Shown: piece by piece, positions 24,374 to 38,000 of the stretch | Layout of the letters: each line of letters opens with the position of its first letter | Numbering within the stretch: the first letter of the stretch is position 1 | Source: Oxyruncus cristatus | Taxonomy: Eukaryota; Chordata; Aves; Passeriformes; Cotingidae | NCBI GenBank assembly: GCA_013399855.1 | Contig: VXAY01006829.1 | Location: 310,001-374,000, forward strand | Reading direction: 5' to 3' | Length of the DNA stretch: 64,000 nt | Notes under the pieces: model-generated | Databases searched by the model: none | Seen by the model: only the letters and a program-made list of their open reading frames with translations | Told to the model about the DNA's origin: nothing | Translations under genes and position numbers: made by a program

Positions 24374-25318
24374 TACTGAAACCCAGTAATGCTGTATCAA
24401 AAAATACCAACCGCTATTAGTAGTATGTAATGAAAAACAACCTTTATGTTTGGATTGTTTTACATTAAGGGATTAAGAGATGCAGTAGTGAAAAAAAATT
24501 AGGAGGACGAGACACATAGTTGGCAAATAAATTAGTGACTCCAAATGAAGAAGAATCAGACAGAAAATATTAGTGGTTTGTGTCCTAGATTGTGTCTCTA
24601 GTTTGAAGTTGATTCTCCTTGGTCTTTAATGACAGCTGTACTTTTTTGTTTTTTTTCATATTTCATATTTACATCTGAAATAGCTTTCTTTATACACTTA
24701 CAGGAAAGAAACATGGAAAAGATCTGTTTAACTTACTCTGTATGAGGAAGTAAATGCACAAGTTTCATATACTCTTAAAATATTATTATATAATTGTGAT
24801 CAAAATGTGAGTCTGTAAAGACCGTACAATATTTTCTGTATGCTGAATACTGTATGTCTGTCCACAAGCAAGGAATACTATGTTATATATGAAAAATATT
24901 AAAGCTTGTTAAAGTAGTTTTGGAAATGTGATTTACACTGCAACATGATGTAGAAATATATTTGTTGTTTCTCTGCACCCTCAGCTATTCAACTGGTTTC
25001 TCCTACTAATTATTTTATATATACTACTCTTACTATTTTAATCTTTGCAAAGTCCTCCTAGGATTAAATTGTCAGAAACCACAGTGAGGAATTGTCACAG
25101 AATTCACTAAAATACATAACATTATCCTCACAAAACAGCTGCCAAAAGAGACTGGTTTTTCAAATTTTTGATGACACAATTTATTAAATCGAAGAAAAAT
25201 GTGGGTTATTTCTTGAGTGCCAATATAACCAGTCGGATCAGTGCATACTACAAACTGTTGAATCATCTCACTTATCAGTAAAATCTGTACTTCCAAGCCA
25301 ATGTTTGACCTCCTTCAG

Positions 25319-25990
25319 AATAGAATCACAACTCACAAAATCACAGAATGGTTGAGGCTTGAACATACTTCTGCAGGTCACCTCATTCAACTCCTTCTGC
25401 TCAAGCAAGGTCATCTAGAGCCCAGGAACATGTCCAGATAGCTCTTGAACATCTCCAAGGAGAGACACTCCACAACCCTCCCGGGAAAGCACCTTTGTGT
25501 CTTGATGTTCAGACAGAACTTTCAGATTGTGCCCATTGCCTCTTGTCCTGTCACTGGGCACCAGTGCAAAGAGCCTGGCTCTGTCCCCTTTGCACCCTCC
25601 CTTCAGATATTTATATACTTTAATAAGATCCCTCCTGAGTCTTCTCTACTCCACGCTGAACAGCCCGTGTTCCCAGCCTTTCCTCGTATGTTAGACACTC
25701 CAGTCCCTTTGTTGTCTTTGTGGCCCTTCTCTGGACTCTATTTCCACCAAGTCCATGTTTCTCCTGGATCATATTCAACCTGATGTCCACCAGGACACTC
25801 AGATCCTTTCCTGCAAAACTGCCTTTCTGTCAGTCAGCCCCCACCATGTACTAGTGCATGGGGCTGTTCCTCCGCAAGTGCAGACTTTGCACTTCCCATT
25901 GTTGGACAGAAGCTGCTATAGGAGCAGCTATTGCACTTTTCTTGTTTACCTGAACTGCCTTCTGAAGCCCTCTGCAGTCACTGAAAAGAT
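25319..25990 (-). mobile_element. CR1 LINE 3' portion with internal deletion
   Basis: The minus-strand CR1 tail (AATCACAGAATGGTTGAGGCTTG) is followed by antisense 3' UTR (CTTGAACATCTCCAAGGAGAGACACTCC, CTGTCACTGGGCACCAGTGCAAAGAGCC) and the C-terminal end of ORF2. Near 25766 the usual order jumps from the 'CATGTTTCTCCTGG' block directly to the 'GATGTCCACCAGGACACTCAGATCC' block, which indicates an internal deletion. The high-coordinate end decays gradually, so its limit is approximate. Not coding. Confidence 0.85.
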
Positions 25991-27049
25991 TGAGGCATCC
26001 ACCTTGCTTCAGATAGATACTGTGAGTACAGGTCACTGTTGCACAGCACCCATGCCCCCATGTATGCACATAACAACAGAACAAGTCTGTCTTTTAGTGG
26101 GAGTATCAAACAATTAAAACACTTTGATATAAAAGCATAGGAGTTACTTTAGATGTGTAATTCTACTTTTTATCAGAGCAGAAAAAAATTTAAATTGTTT
26201 TTACAAAACTGTGCTGACCATGGCTGCAATACCTAATCTCTATTTAAGAGGGTCAAACATTACCTGACAGTAATTTTGCATGTGATTATACTGAGAATAT
26301 CTGAATTGCATATAGTTAGAATATCTGAACAAGGCATTAGTCTCTTGGGGAGCTGAGAACCAGAGAAGTCAGGTTTCTCTTTACTGGCGTTATTTTAAGA
26401 AAAGCTAATGTTAGACTTGAGGTTTCATTGAGTATTCCTTTGTATTACATTGTTAGGAATTTCACATTCTGAAAGAGTTTCTGGCATTTAGTAGAACATA
26501 TTATAATATTTACCTCTGCTTTTTCCTCTATTTTCTCAATAACTAAACTCACATTTCCATTATAACTTATGCAAATACCTGAATGATTTATGTGATTTCT
26601 ATGAATTACATTGCAAGGCGCCTTGGTGTAAATTTTCTGAACTGTACCCTCTGATGTGATCAGGTTAGCTAGGAAAAGACATATTCACCTCCTGAATTAT
26701 ATTAACATAATCTCAAGTCTTCGAAAACTCTAACCCTATGTAGCTGCACAAGCATTCCACATATTCAGACAGAGATTTTCGGCTTAACACTGACTTAACC
26801 TGAGCCACTGAGAGAGAAACGTTCAGAGCATTAACTGAACAGCTCCAGGCTGCAGTGGGGAGGAATCATAAGGGCCTGTTTGTCTCAGATGACATTTAAT
26901 TATAATGAGCAGAATCCAGGTTATTAGCAGAATGTATCTGCATGTGTGTTTTTGAATTAAATGTATTAAACAGGGGAAAAAAAGATAAAAAGAACATTCA
27001 GACTTTTGTATCATGTCACAGAAACAAAAATCTTGAACTGATGCTTTAC

Positions 27050-27480
27050 TTTCTCCTCCTGCAGCTAGTTATTCATGTAAAATAGAGAAAGCAAATTAGC
27101 ATGTAATTCATAAAACCAGTTCCTCTTCCTTTTCTTGTACAATTTTTGGAGTTTTCAAACAAATTGATCCTGATTGCCAACAACAGAAATACTCAAGTGA
27201 AGCACAGACTTGTGCTTTAGATCTGCTGCTTCTTCGTGTTCATCCATTATGTATAATATGAAGTGACGCTGTGAGCCAGAAAAAAATTTCTTTCACCTTC
27301 TGCCCCACCATGATTATATCCCCAGGAGCCCTGCTGAGTCACTGTGCTTCCAAATTTACGTAGGCAGAGCCTCAGACAGTGCCCCAGGGCAGGCAGCATC
27401 CTTTCTTTTGATTCCAGTCTTCTCCTCTTCCCTCTCCTTTGCATTTGAAGTTTCTTTCTCCATCCCCATTCTAAAGCTCA
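27050..27480. other. Possible conserved noncoding block
   Basis: The block begins with homeodomain/POU-like A/T motifs (GCAAATTAGCATGTAATTCAT at 27091-27111). It continues with sequence of higher complexity and higher GC than its flanks and carries no transposon signature. Such a mix is common in vertebrate regulatory elements or 3' UTRs. Conservation cannot be judged from one sequence. Confidence 0.2.
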
Positions 27481-27624
27481 GGCCCAATACCTTGATATCA
27501 CAGTTTGTAAATCTTTAGACAACCTTTCCTCAATCCCTATCAGAAAAGTGTTAGATGGCTTATACCTCCTGAGTGCCAGCCAGAACCCGCTTTTTGTTTC
27601 AACAGCAGCTGTAAAACTAGCAGA

Positions 27625-27646
27625 TACCACGTTCTTTAACGTGGTA
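27625..27646. repeat. Perfect 9-bp hairpin
   Basis: TACCACGTT-CTTT-AACGTGGTA is a perfect 9-bp stem with a 4-base loop. Each arm has a CACGT/ACGTG core, as seen in E-box-type bHLH sites. It sits in unannotated sequence. Confidence 0.7.
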
Positions 27647-30600
27647 ACTCGCACAACATGTATCATGACAGTCAATGCCTATTGGAATAAAAACGTAGGA
27701 ACACAATCAATTTCTTATGTTCAAATAGGGAATAAGAAATTTTTATCATGGTATGATAAGACAAATATAAGCTGATCCTTCGAGGGAGGGACCCACCAAT
27801 TCTAAAGTAAATGCAGAATATATAATATTAATTACCCCAATAAATGCCAAAAAAATAGTAACATTAATGAAAAGTAATCGTACTGAACTATATTACTAAG
27901 GACAGTTGTTGACTTCTTTTTAATAATTGATGTCTGAAAACACACTTGCAGCTAAGAGCTATGATTTTCTCATATTGCCTAGCAACCTGTGCAAATATAG
28001 AACTGCAGATGTAAAACTACTGACCTTTCTTTCATGCCTTCTTACCAGTGCTTATTATTTCTATCCTATGCTGCAAAAAAAATTAAAACCATAAGATACA
28101 TTTCAAACATTGAACTCTTCAGCATATACTAAGCATGTCAGATAACAACACCATGACAACACATTTGCTTAACAGGATGGCAAAATATTTTATTTAACTA
28201 CGCTTAAAATATTTCATACTAGATACACCCTCACAGATCTTTTAACGCATACAGAATTGTTACTCACCCTACAGTATCTGGGGCTCTTAGGAGGAGGCAT
28301 CCGTGCAGATTCTTTTCCTAGTGCCCATGTACAGCGGGCGGGAGATTTTTTTTTAGACCAAAAATATCCACTGAATCTATTCCTGCATATAAGTATACCT
28401 GCATTCAGCCTAAAGGGTGGGTTGAACTACTTATTTCTTTTCTTAGTAAAAAAATACATTGGATTATTCAGCAAATGGGAAGAAGAGCACACTCAAAACA
28501 TAAGAGCATGCTGAAGTAAACCAAGGTAAATAGCCTACATTGCTTCTTCCCATAGTGCCAAAATACAAATTCCTTGATTACATGAGAGTATGTAGTGGGG
28601 CAGCAAGTACAGAGATGGAGCTGAGAGACCTTTTACCTCTATAGTTGGGATTGGAAGGCTGAGATAATGAATAATAACACCTGTCATAGAAGACTGAACA
28701 AGCAGCAATTAACAGCACTGAAGCAGGCCTCAGGGAACTGGGAGAAGGAAGATGGAAAGAGAGAAGGAGTAGATGGTAGCCATAAAGTGCTGAAGACTTG
28801 GATTCCAAAACTCGAACTGGTAGTGAGGTTACAACAAACTCCCCATTCCCACATTTCTCTCTCTAGGAAGGTAAGGCTGTTCAACCAAAACTCAAAGGCC
28901 TAGGACAATTATTATTCAAGCATTTGGTGCCTTCATGCCTAGGAATTCTCTAGTCCTTTTTAATTTTGTTCAGAATTTTGACATTCATATCTTGAGAGAA
29001 TACAGGTCCATCATTTCATCTGTGTCCTATGAGAGATCCCCAATGTTAAAGTGCTAGCACAGTTCTCTGTTGTTTCCCCAGACTGGTTCTTTTTCTGATC
29101 CTTTATTTCTTGTCGCTGAAAAAGATCTTTTGATTTGACTTCCCACATAGTGTCCACTTGCACACATTAATATATAGGTTTCCCAGTGGGCAAGAGGGTT
29201 CTTCACTTTGCAGAAATCTGTTATCCATGATGCATATTGAGAAGTTACTACTTCAACAATGGAAGGAAGGAGCAAACTGGGAAATGAGAGAAAGAATACA
29301 TGAGCCTCAAGTATGTCTACATATAAAAAATACATACATATTAATGCTAAACATGATTCCCCTTAATGTCAGCAAATAGTCAATATGCATATTTTTCTAA
29401 AGCATATTTAGAAATGCCACTTAATCATTGCTGCCAGGTGTGGATTTATTCTGTGAATAAAGATGTATACTTCAAAAAAGCACTGTGAAGATCAGTTGTT
29501 TTTTCTAGTAGCTTTTCAGCAATGTACTCACGTTGTCGGTATTTGTTTAGCTATGCAGCTTGCAGTTACCATGACTCTATTAGTGCTATTTCTAATATGA
29601 GCTACCGAAAATGTTTAATAGGGAAGACAAGGGATAAACTTCTTTTGCCTTGACAGTGGGGACCTGTTACATGCATGAAAGAAGGAGTTAGGCTGCAATC
29701 AACCTGAGAGGTGGAAACACCTACTTAAATTAAAATATAAGAACCTGGATATTTCCCATCTTCTTGTCACAGATGGAAGAAGATATCCATAAAAAATATA
29801 TTTCAAAACATTAAATATATATACATCAATGCATTTGTAAATAATTCAGAATGTAAATATACAAAGCAAGCTTATGTCAACACATTCCCTCTGAAATTGT
29901 TCCAACACAATTTGCAGAAGTCTATTTTTCTCCAGAAATCCATCTATGAAGCAGTCTAACACCATACTGAAACTCTCTGGTGGTTTGGGTTACGAGCCAA
30001 TACTATAAAAATTCTCAAAACTTTTATAACAATTTGTCTCAAGTATTAGACAGTCTTTTAACCCTAAAACAGATTTAACAATCCATAGCAGGATATAGCA
30101 TATGTGACTAGCAATTGGTGAAAACGGAGTCATGTTTCTCATGACTCCTTCAGTTATGCTCGCCAGCGATTCTTATATTTGTGATACTGGTTTCATGGCA
30201 ATGTTCAGCATGTAGAGGTTTAGGAGCAAAGGTTTTCCAAAAGCACGTAGAGATTGAACCCATCATTTCGCTATCCTATCGAATAGGCAAACTATTCTTC
30301 TGTTTATTTCCCTCCTAGAACACATTGGAATAGTCTGCATAAGTAGAGTGGAAATTAAGTGAAGCTAACAAAATGTTTCATACTTAATTTACAAAGAATA
30401 CAATTATATCAACATCAAAGATCATGAATATCAAAGGTCAGTATAGGTTTCTGCTGTCCTTGCTCTCATAAACTGAGAAAGCTCTTCAAGAGACTAGAGA
30501 GGGCAATGGAAACTTTCATCATACTTCACACCATTTGTCTAAAAATATCTCAGAATTTCTCAACTGCAGGATCTTACCTTTTTGCCTTGTGTTTTTCCTC

Positions 30601-31459
30601 CTGATAAGCTGACAAGTCTTTTCAAGGCACACCTTTTTAAAAAAGGACAGTATAAGAGCTAAATTGCCTTAAGGATAGAGGTCAGTATTTAGGTAAACAG
30701 TGTGTTGTAGTTTTCCTCTATGAAGTATAGCTGTTAACTCTATAACTTTTCCTAGTCAGTTCAATTTGTTCTTGAAACTTAAGTCAGGGAAAAATCTTCC
30801 AATGCTTCAGAATTATCAAAAGTGAAATAATTAATCACTAGAGTGAGTAGTCACGTAATCTGAATAGTGTAAAAAGAACAAGAAAAAAAGAGTAATTATT
30901 TATGTCAATTTATTTTATTATATTACGCTTGTAAAGTCATGAAAGACAAATATATAAAATAAAAAAATTGCAAAAAAATGTAATTACAAAAAAAAAGTCT
31001 TACAAAAAATGTACTAGTAGTTTAATGAATGCTTGTACTGTCTAGAAAAGACTAATATTTTCTTCAGGAAGTATGAAGACAGAAACTCAGGAAAAAATAA
31101 GCCACTGTATTACAAAAGTAAGATTCGTCAATATACAAAAATACAAAAATCAGTTTGTTCTCTATTTTGCTAAATTTAAAGACACATCCTTTAAAGTTCC
31201 ATGTTATAAAAATTTTTTGGTTGTTTGCTTCCACACACAACACATGATTTAAATCAAGTAAAAGTATTCACATAGTTTGAGATATTATAGAAGTCACTGA
31301 TTTGTTTAGACATATCTTTGAAACATTACCTATCTTAGATCATTCCTTCCTCTTAGTTTCATTTTTCAGATGTTATTTCAAGTCACACTAATCACTTTCA
31401 TCATCACTACAATATGAAACAGAAGGGAGTTTACTTCTCTCTATTTATCTTCTTTTCAG

Positions 31460-31542
31460 GTAACTGGAGATTTGCAACATCTGAGAAAGTCAAGGCATTT
31501 GTGTCTAAAGACACCACTAAAAGAAGTAATAAAAGAATGAAA
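31460..31542 (+). other. Candidate 83-bp exon
   Basis: A strong acceptor (TTTATCTTCTTTTCAG) precedes 83 bases that end in AAA before the donor GTGAGT. One frame stays open through the island and both splice sites, with a lysine-rich end (T-T-K-R-S-N-K-R-M-K). I recognise no domain. It could be an exon of a noncoding RNA, of an alternatively spliced gene, or a chance match. Confidence 0.22.
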
Positions 31543-31743
31543 GTGAGTAGGAGGAGAGAGAAAAAGAATTTTAATTTTGCCAATGCTTCTTTCCTTTAAA
31601 ATTAAGCACTTCAAAACATTTTGACAACCCTGCATAAGTGGTTCTATTCTTTTGTAGAGCCAATTTTCTTAATATTCTTCAGTTTTATTTTAGGCATACA
31701 ACTCCAAGCTTGTTAGCTAAGTACAGTTAATTATAAAAGTCAG

Positions 31744-32248
31744 CAGTGTGCCCTGCAATATAAGAAAGACATTAAGCTCTTAGAGAGCGTCCAAAGGAGG
31801 GCCGCAAGGATGGGAGAGACCTAAAGGGGAAGCCATATGAGAAGCAGCTGAGGTCACTTGGTCTGTTCAGCCTGGAGAAGAGGAGACTGAGGGGAGACCT
31901 CATTGCAGTCTACAACTTCCTCATGAGGGGAAGAGGAGGGCTAGACACTGATCTCTTCTCTGTGGTGACCAATAACAGGACCTGAGGGAATGGCCTAAAA
32001 TTGTGTTGGGGGAGGTTTAGGTTAGATATTAGAAAAAGGTTATTCACCCAGAGGGTGGTTGGGCACTGGAACAGGCTCCCCAAGGAAGTGGTCACAGCAC
32101 CAAGCCTGACAGAGTTTTAGAAGCGTTTGGATGATACTTTCAGGCACACAGTGTGGCTCTTGGGGATGTCCTGTGCAGAGCCAGGAGTTGGACTAAATGG
32201 TCCTTGTGGGTCCCTTCCAACTTGGTATATTCTGTGGTTCTGTGATAA
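31744..32248 (+). mobile_element. CR1 LINE 3' end
   Basis: This is a 505-bp plus-strand CR1 3' segment. It opens inside the end of ORF2 (TAAGAAAGACATTAAGCTCTTAGAGAGCGTCC). It then has CAGCCTGGAGAAGAGGAGACTGAGGGGAGACC, the 3' UTR AGGGTGGTTGGGCACTGGAACAGGCTCCCC, and the tail TATTCTGTGGTTCTGTGAT. Over about 200 bp it is close to identical, in reverse complement, to the copy at 51803-52310, so both are one subfamily. It is 5' truncated and non-coding. Confidence 0.93.
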
Positions 32249-32971
32249 TTAGCTAAATTTGTTGTATTTGAATTTTTAAATTAAAGGTGTTTGAGTTTCT
32301 GAAGATTGGATCCTGGTTTTTGCAATAACTTTTTAAAAGCATAAATACACCTAGAGCTTTTGAGCAAATTATCAATGCAATTATTAAGTTTTGCATGTTT
32401 AAGTCTATGTGATTCTTCTAAAGAGAGATCAGCAAGTTACAAAATGTCCTAGTCCTGGACTATGTGTTGAGGTTTGTCCCATAAGCACTGTTCTATACTT
32501 GTGATATATATTCTTCTTTGAAATTTAAAACATTAAGCTTACCTTTTTATTGTGCTTGTGGTCCCAAGTCAATAAAAGGCTTTTATAGTTAGGCACGTAT
32601 GCAGCATTACTTCTACCAACCTTTCGGGTATTTTGAGTATATGATCCCCCTTTAACAACACCTAATCTGCAGTAACATAAGAGTTTGGGGCATGTCTCCT
32701 TGAAAAATATAAATCCAGCTAAAATCCAGATGGAAAGGATACAGTGAACAACAAGCTTGCTTTCCTAAAATGTAAAGAGTAAGTTGTACAGTGTAATACT
32801 CCACTAAAAAGGAAAAACGTGTACCGAGTGCTAATTCTAAATGATGCTTTATGGGTCTTCCAAACCACAGAATACCCACCCTTGATCCATCACAGTATGC
32901 TAATGACTGATACTACTTCACAGGGAAACAAACTCTTTGCTTGTACATCTCTGCATTGCTGATGAGCACCT

Positions 32972-33010
32972 GACAGATTCAAAGGGCTGAGACAGATTCA
33001 AAAGGCTGGG
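32972..33010. repeat. 19-bp tandem duplication
   Basis: GACAGATTCAAAGGGCTGA is followed directly by GACAGATTCAAAAGGCTGGG. The two copies differ by single-base changes. Confidence 0.8.
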
Positions 33011-34598
33011 AAAGAGGTGAAATCATGGGTAATGGTAGCACGTCTTTTAAATGTTGTTCCTTCCCTATCTCTCCTAACATTTTTGGATTCCAGAACAGTG
33101 TATACAATGAATATTAGTTCTGTGTAAGCATCTCCTTTTTGCCATTAACACTTCATAAAAGCTGGCAGGAAGATAAAAAAAAAACAAACCTCAGGTTACT
33201 CCATTTAGGAAAAATCCTTTGTTAACACAAGGTGTTCATCAGCCAGCCACAAAATACTCTGGAAAAAGACATTCAGAAAGCTTACGTTTTATCTGCCAGT
33301 AGAGCTCTTGGTGATGAACTATATTATGGAAGTCTTTGCCAATACATGCCAAACCACCTCATTCCATTCTTACCTTGTTAGTCACAGATATAACAGAGTA
33401 CCACGTCTGTTACACATTTCTCAAGAATTCACGGTTTTGGCTAAACAGATTAGTAACAACACTGCCAGTCACCTGTCTTTTAGGAATCATATGTTGCTTT
33501 TTGTGGTTACTGACAAAAAATAACATCTAATGAAAGAAAAGCTGGTTTATAATTTTTTTTTTTATGTCAAGAAAAAAAATTCAATATCCTTTATGTCCAG
33601 ACAGCTAGCCTCTCCAACTGATTGATGCTGCTCTGAGATACTGCATACTCAAGTTACCTCACTACAGGCACAACAAACAATTAAATAAGGAAAAACACAA
33701 AACATTGGACTAAATTTAAAGGTATTGAAGAGGAATCCTAGTTTTAATATGATCTGTACACTTCAGTATGAATCTTTTACTTTGGAAAAATATATAAGAA
33801 TTTTACAAATTTTTTATCAATTCTTGTCCTCTGGGATAGCCATTTAATACATGTCACTAAAATTTTTAAGGAACACTGGTTAGAAAATGATAAAAATTTT
33901 AAAGATCAGCTTATTCAAAAGTACTGAAGCACTAGTTTTCCAGAAGTCAGATTTCCTTAAGAATTCCCACCTTTTTGAAATGCTAAGGAATTTCATTAAA
34001 AATTATGAAGTCCAAGGAATTTGCCTATATCTTATCACACTATATTGTATAAGGAACTAAACATATTTCTTATTTCTTGTTTAAATTATGTTTGAAGATT
34101 TGTTCATTTGCTCTAAAAAGAATTTTATTTTTAATCGAATTATCTAGAATATTATTTTATTATCATTTATATCTCGTAATAAGATAATAAATGTTAATAG
34201 TCAAAATCTGGAGAGCTGCATTGTTTTTATATTTTTGTGATATTTTGCATTGTAACCATACAATAGAGAAACAGTGACATATCTCATCTAGAATTCTTTA
34301 GCTGAATAAGGATATTTAAAAAGGAATCCCATTTTCTTAAGAGCTTTCCTGAAAATTTCATCTCTTCTGTCAATATTTTCACTCTGGGTAGACTCATTTG
34401 GCTTTTGGAAAAAAATTCTGTCAGCTGTACTACTCAAATAAAAACTACTACATATATACTGCCTCATTTCCTCTCCTGGGAAACATATACATTAAAGATA
34501 TTAGTCACATTTTTAATGCATTATTGGAAAGTCTCAAATATTTTAACAATAAAGATAATGTAATTTATGGGACTCCACACATTGCAATAAAAAATGCT

Positions 34599-35090
34599 TT
34601 AGTCTGGCTGTTGAAGCATGTCAGAGCCCAAACCCAATGCGTAAATATCAAATATCAAAAAGTGCTTCAGATCTTCATCTCCAGATGTGTCGACATCAAA
34701 TTTATAATGACATATTATATATAAATTTTTCTCAGTCTTTCCAAGTTTTCTATGCACGCTATTGCTTTGGTGTTCATAAAGAACACACTTCTTACCATAA
34801 CCCCAAGGAACACTAGAGGTTCTGCTACAGGCCCAACTGAGAAAAGTTTTGTGCAGCACATGATTAGAACTGCTTCCTTGTAAGCCAAATTGAGTAAAAA
34901 ACAAACTGAACAGTAATCTGTTTCTAATCTCCCCACAGTTGTGCAGTGATGCAAGCTCACCTTCCCCATTATCTGAGATGGTAGTAAGAAAATCTACTTC
35001 ACAATTCACATAGCTTGAATGTTCACAGAAGTCATGTAGACTCCACCCCACCCTGGAAAACAAGACATCAAGACTATAGCGTGAAACCAA
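34599..35090 (-). other. Unrecognised 163-codon open frame
   Basis: This is the longest open frame outside the GC-rich LTR-like region. It starts M-V-S-R-Y-S-L-D-V. It has an acidic run with S-D-N-G-E-G-E, scattered Cys/His, no clear membrane segment, and no domain that I recognise. Frames this long are borderline expected by chance in 64 kb of this composition. There is no polyadenylation signal, splice structure or repeat flank that would support a gene or a retrocopy. Confidence 0.15.
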
Positions 35091-38000
35091 GAACCACAGA
35101 ACAAAAAGGACATCTGCAGGGTTATTAATGTTCAGCCCTTTTGTGGGAAGATTCCACCTCCCTTCTAAGGTCTCAAAGCACAGAGAAAACCTGCCTTTCC
35201 CTGTCTTTCTTCACCCTGGTCACCATGAGTGCTTTGCCACAAACAACTAGGTAGTACCATCTCACGACAACCAACTTAATTGCTTCACCCTTTTCGAGCA
35301 GGTGGTCACCTGAACAGAAGCATAGGTTTCTTTTTGGTGGATGGAGCTTTCCATAATTGTTCTGGACTTCATTAAAGATTATGTTGAGAGTATTGAGGTA
35401 AAAATTAGAATAAACAGTGGTTTTAAAAAATTACATAGTACTAACTTCCTTCCAATCAGCTATGCATATATTCTTAATTTAATTGTTATTTATCCCCATC
35501 TCTTTGCAAATAATGAAAACAGTTTTTGATACCATGTTTTGTATTCTTATCCTGATTTCTGTGACTTTTTCAGCTCCTCATCCTCATTTTTCAAGGCAAA
35601 AAAGGCTGTAAAAGGGAAAAATCAAAAATGTCCAGATAGTCCTGTGTGCTTTTTTCAGCACACTGAAAAAGTCAGTACAACTCTTCTAATTTCATAACAA
35701 TTTCAAGTTACTGATAACTGTATTTTATGAGTTTAGACCCACTTAAACCTGCCATGAGAAGAAAGCGGATCTATGGTTCTTTAAGTTACTGTAATTTAAT
35801 TTCTGTTATTATACTACTATTAAGTAATGTATTTTTAGAACATAATTTGTCAGGTTTTGAGACCAAAGTCATTGAATTTATTTATCACTTTTCTGTGACT
35901 TATCATATTGTAGTATATCCTTTTCGTCCAGTTGCTGTACATGTGTTGTCACACATACCAAATACAATACTTTTCCAAAAGTAACTTCAGCTCTGACCAT
36001 TTTTTTCAACTTACTCATTGGAAACTATCAGATTGTAACCTTAAAGGATATTTCATATGCTCACCTCCAGGATGAAAGCCTGGGGGTTTTTTTGTGGTTT
36101 ATATTTTCTTTTTATCTTTATGATTTCTGTATATGAGCCACAAGCCATTAAATCTTGTAAAAAATTGAAGTGTATTTTCAAATCTCACCAGACTTGTGGT
36201 GCAAAGCTTGAGCACACACAAAGCTAGCAACACAATGATGACTGCACATCAGAATCAGAAAGTCACCTCCCACCTGTCACATGAGAAAAAGTGAATATCT
36301 TAATTTAACATCAGATTACTCATAAAACTAAATTGCATTTTTCCTGTTTCAAAGTTTAATCTTGTTTTTTTAAAAAGAAAAAAAAATTCTCATTTTTTGT
36401 CTTGAAAATGCATGACAGATTTGCAATTATTCCTTTCAGCTAAAAATACCATTTCTGTAATTTCTGCCCCTAGCTCAAAAGTTGATGTCAATTAGAAGCC
36501 TTCTCCATTATGTTTATGCATTTGAAACCCATACATGCTATGCTTTTGTTTTCTGTACACAAACCTTCCCTGAGCTTCCAATGACAAATGTCTCACACAG
36601 GACTTCCTTTTTGGAATTCAATTCAAAACGTACAAGACTCTTCAATAAAGAGTTTATGGCCAAGAACAAATGTAATGTAAAGCCAGTGTTCTGTATGTTA
36701 CAAATAAGCACTTATCAAGGATATTAAAAATTCAAATTAATGTAGTTTAATGAATGAATCTGCTGTTAAAAACCGAATACTTACAGACTGGTTAATGCAC
36801 ATTTGCTTGTATTATGACCTTCCACTTCAACTGTGCATTAGCTTTTTATAGCTCCATCTCTCCAGATTTACTGGGCATAGATGTGGCTTTCTGATACAAG
36901 ATTATGGCTTTCACGGTAAAGTGATCAGAAGCCCAAACTGAGAAATGTGAAACCCAGTTTCTTAATCAAGCTCCATAAATCCTGGTAAGAAATGTCAATA
37001 CTGCTTTACTTCTTTTGTTTCTTTTCTTGTTGGAGAACCTCCCAATGAGAGGAACTGAGTTATAAGAGCTTCAGTTACATGGGAGGCTTTTGATTTCTCC
37101 TGCATTCTTAAGGTACTGATGAAAGTTTCAGAAAATTATAAAGTTTGGGACAGTAACTTTCTTGGCAGCATTGCCACAAATGTGAACTTGAACTTCTAAA
37201 AAACATTCAACTGTCTGAGTAGGTTGCTTTGAAACCCCACATAGCCATGACAAATCTCCATGTTCTACAAACCATGATTCCTCTTCCCTCCATCTATTCC
37301 TTCTGTTAGCACAAAAAATTCTTCCATACCCTGACACCACAGGATCTGTTCTCCCCATGATGATATACAAGGAAAACAAAACAAAGGCCAACCTTCTATG
37401 TATGAGCTTTCATAAAAGCAGATGACCTGAAATGCATACTTTGCATATATAGCATGAAGACTGTGGAAAATGAAGAGAAAAGAGAAAGAGTCAGAAAGGG
37501 AGCTGAAACTGTTATTTGATTTCTATAGATTCACTTGTAATTAAAATCAGTGCAAACATTTTCTAAAAGAGGTTATTCAAGAAGGAGTTCCCTAGTTTCA
37601 TTTTTGTTCCCTCATCTCTTTCAGTTTCATAGAGGGCCATAAGTCATCCCAGAATCCATGAAAAATACTGGCTGTGGAATTTACTACAGTAAAACAAGTC
37701 AGACCATGGCAAGATATGTGGTTATGCAGGAGTTTCAGCGGGTTATTTTAGCTATCTAAAGCTGAAAGCAGTAAGCTCCTTGAGAGGGTGGCTTGAAGGA
37801 CTGTGAGCCAAACACAGCAGGAAAAACATGCATTTAAAAGACCTGGGGCACAGGCATTCTGGAATGGGGTTACAACCTTCACACCAAATCACACACTGAA
37901 TTTCTTTGCTTCTAGTTTATCTGGATGTAACTCTTTTAATAACACATCAATGACAAAATTACTCAGCTGAAAATAGTGTAAGAATTTAACAGCTTTCTCC

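Larger units (their letters stand above)
20609..25318. other. AT-rich interval with palindrome, GC-richer block and low complexity
   Basis: No gene is recognised. Features described separately are a double hairpin at 22211-22248, a GC-richer block at 22975-23580, a CAAAA-type low-complexity tract at 24094-24169 and a 19-bp tandem repeat at 24318-24373. Confidence 0.45.
25991..31743. other. AT-rich interval with a few structured spots
   Basis: No gene is recognised. The interval includes a less AT-rich patch at about 27050-27480, a perfect hairpin at 27625-27646, and an exon-like island at 31460-31542. The 28578-28903 patch has competing open frames on both strands but no recognisable protein. 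Confidence 0.45.

Noticed and set aside
34882..35092. Possible retrocopy near the 163-codon frame
   Set aside because: No poly(A) tail, target duplication or similarity to a known gene was visible.
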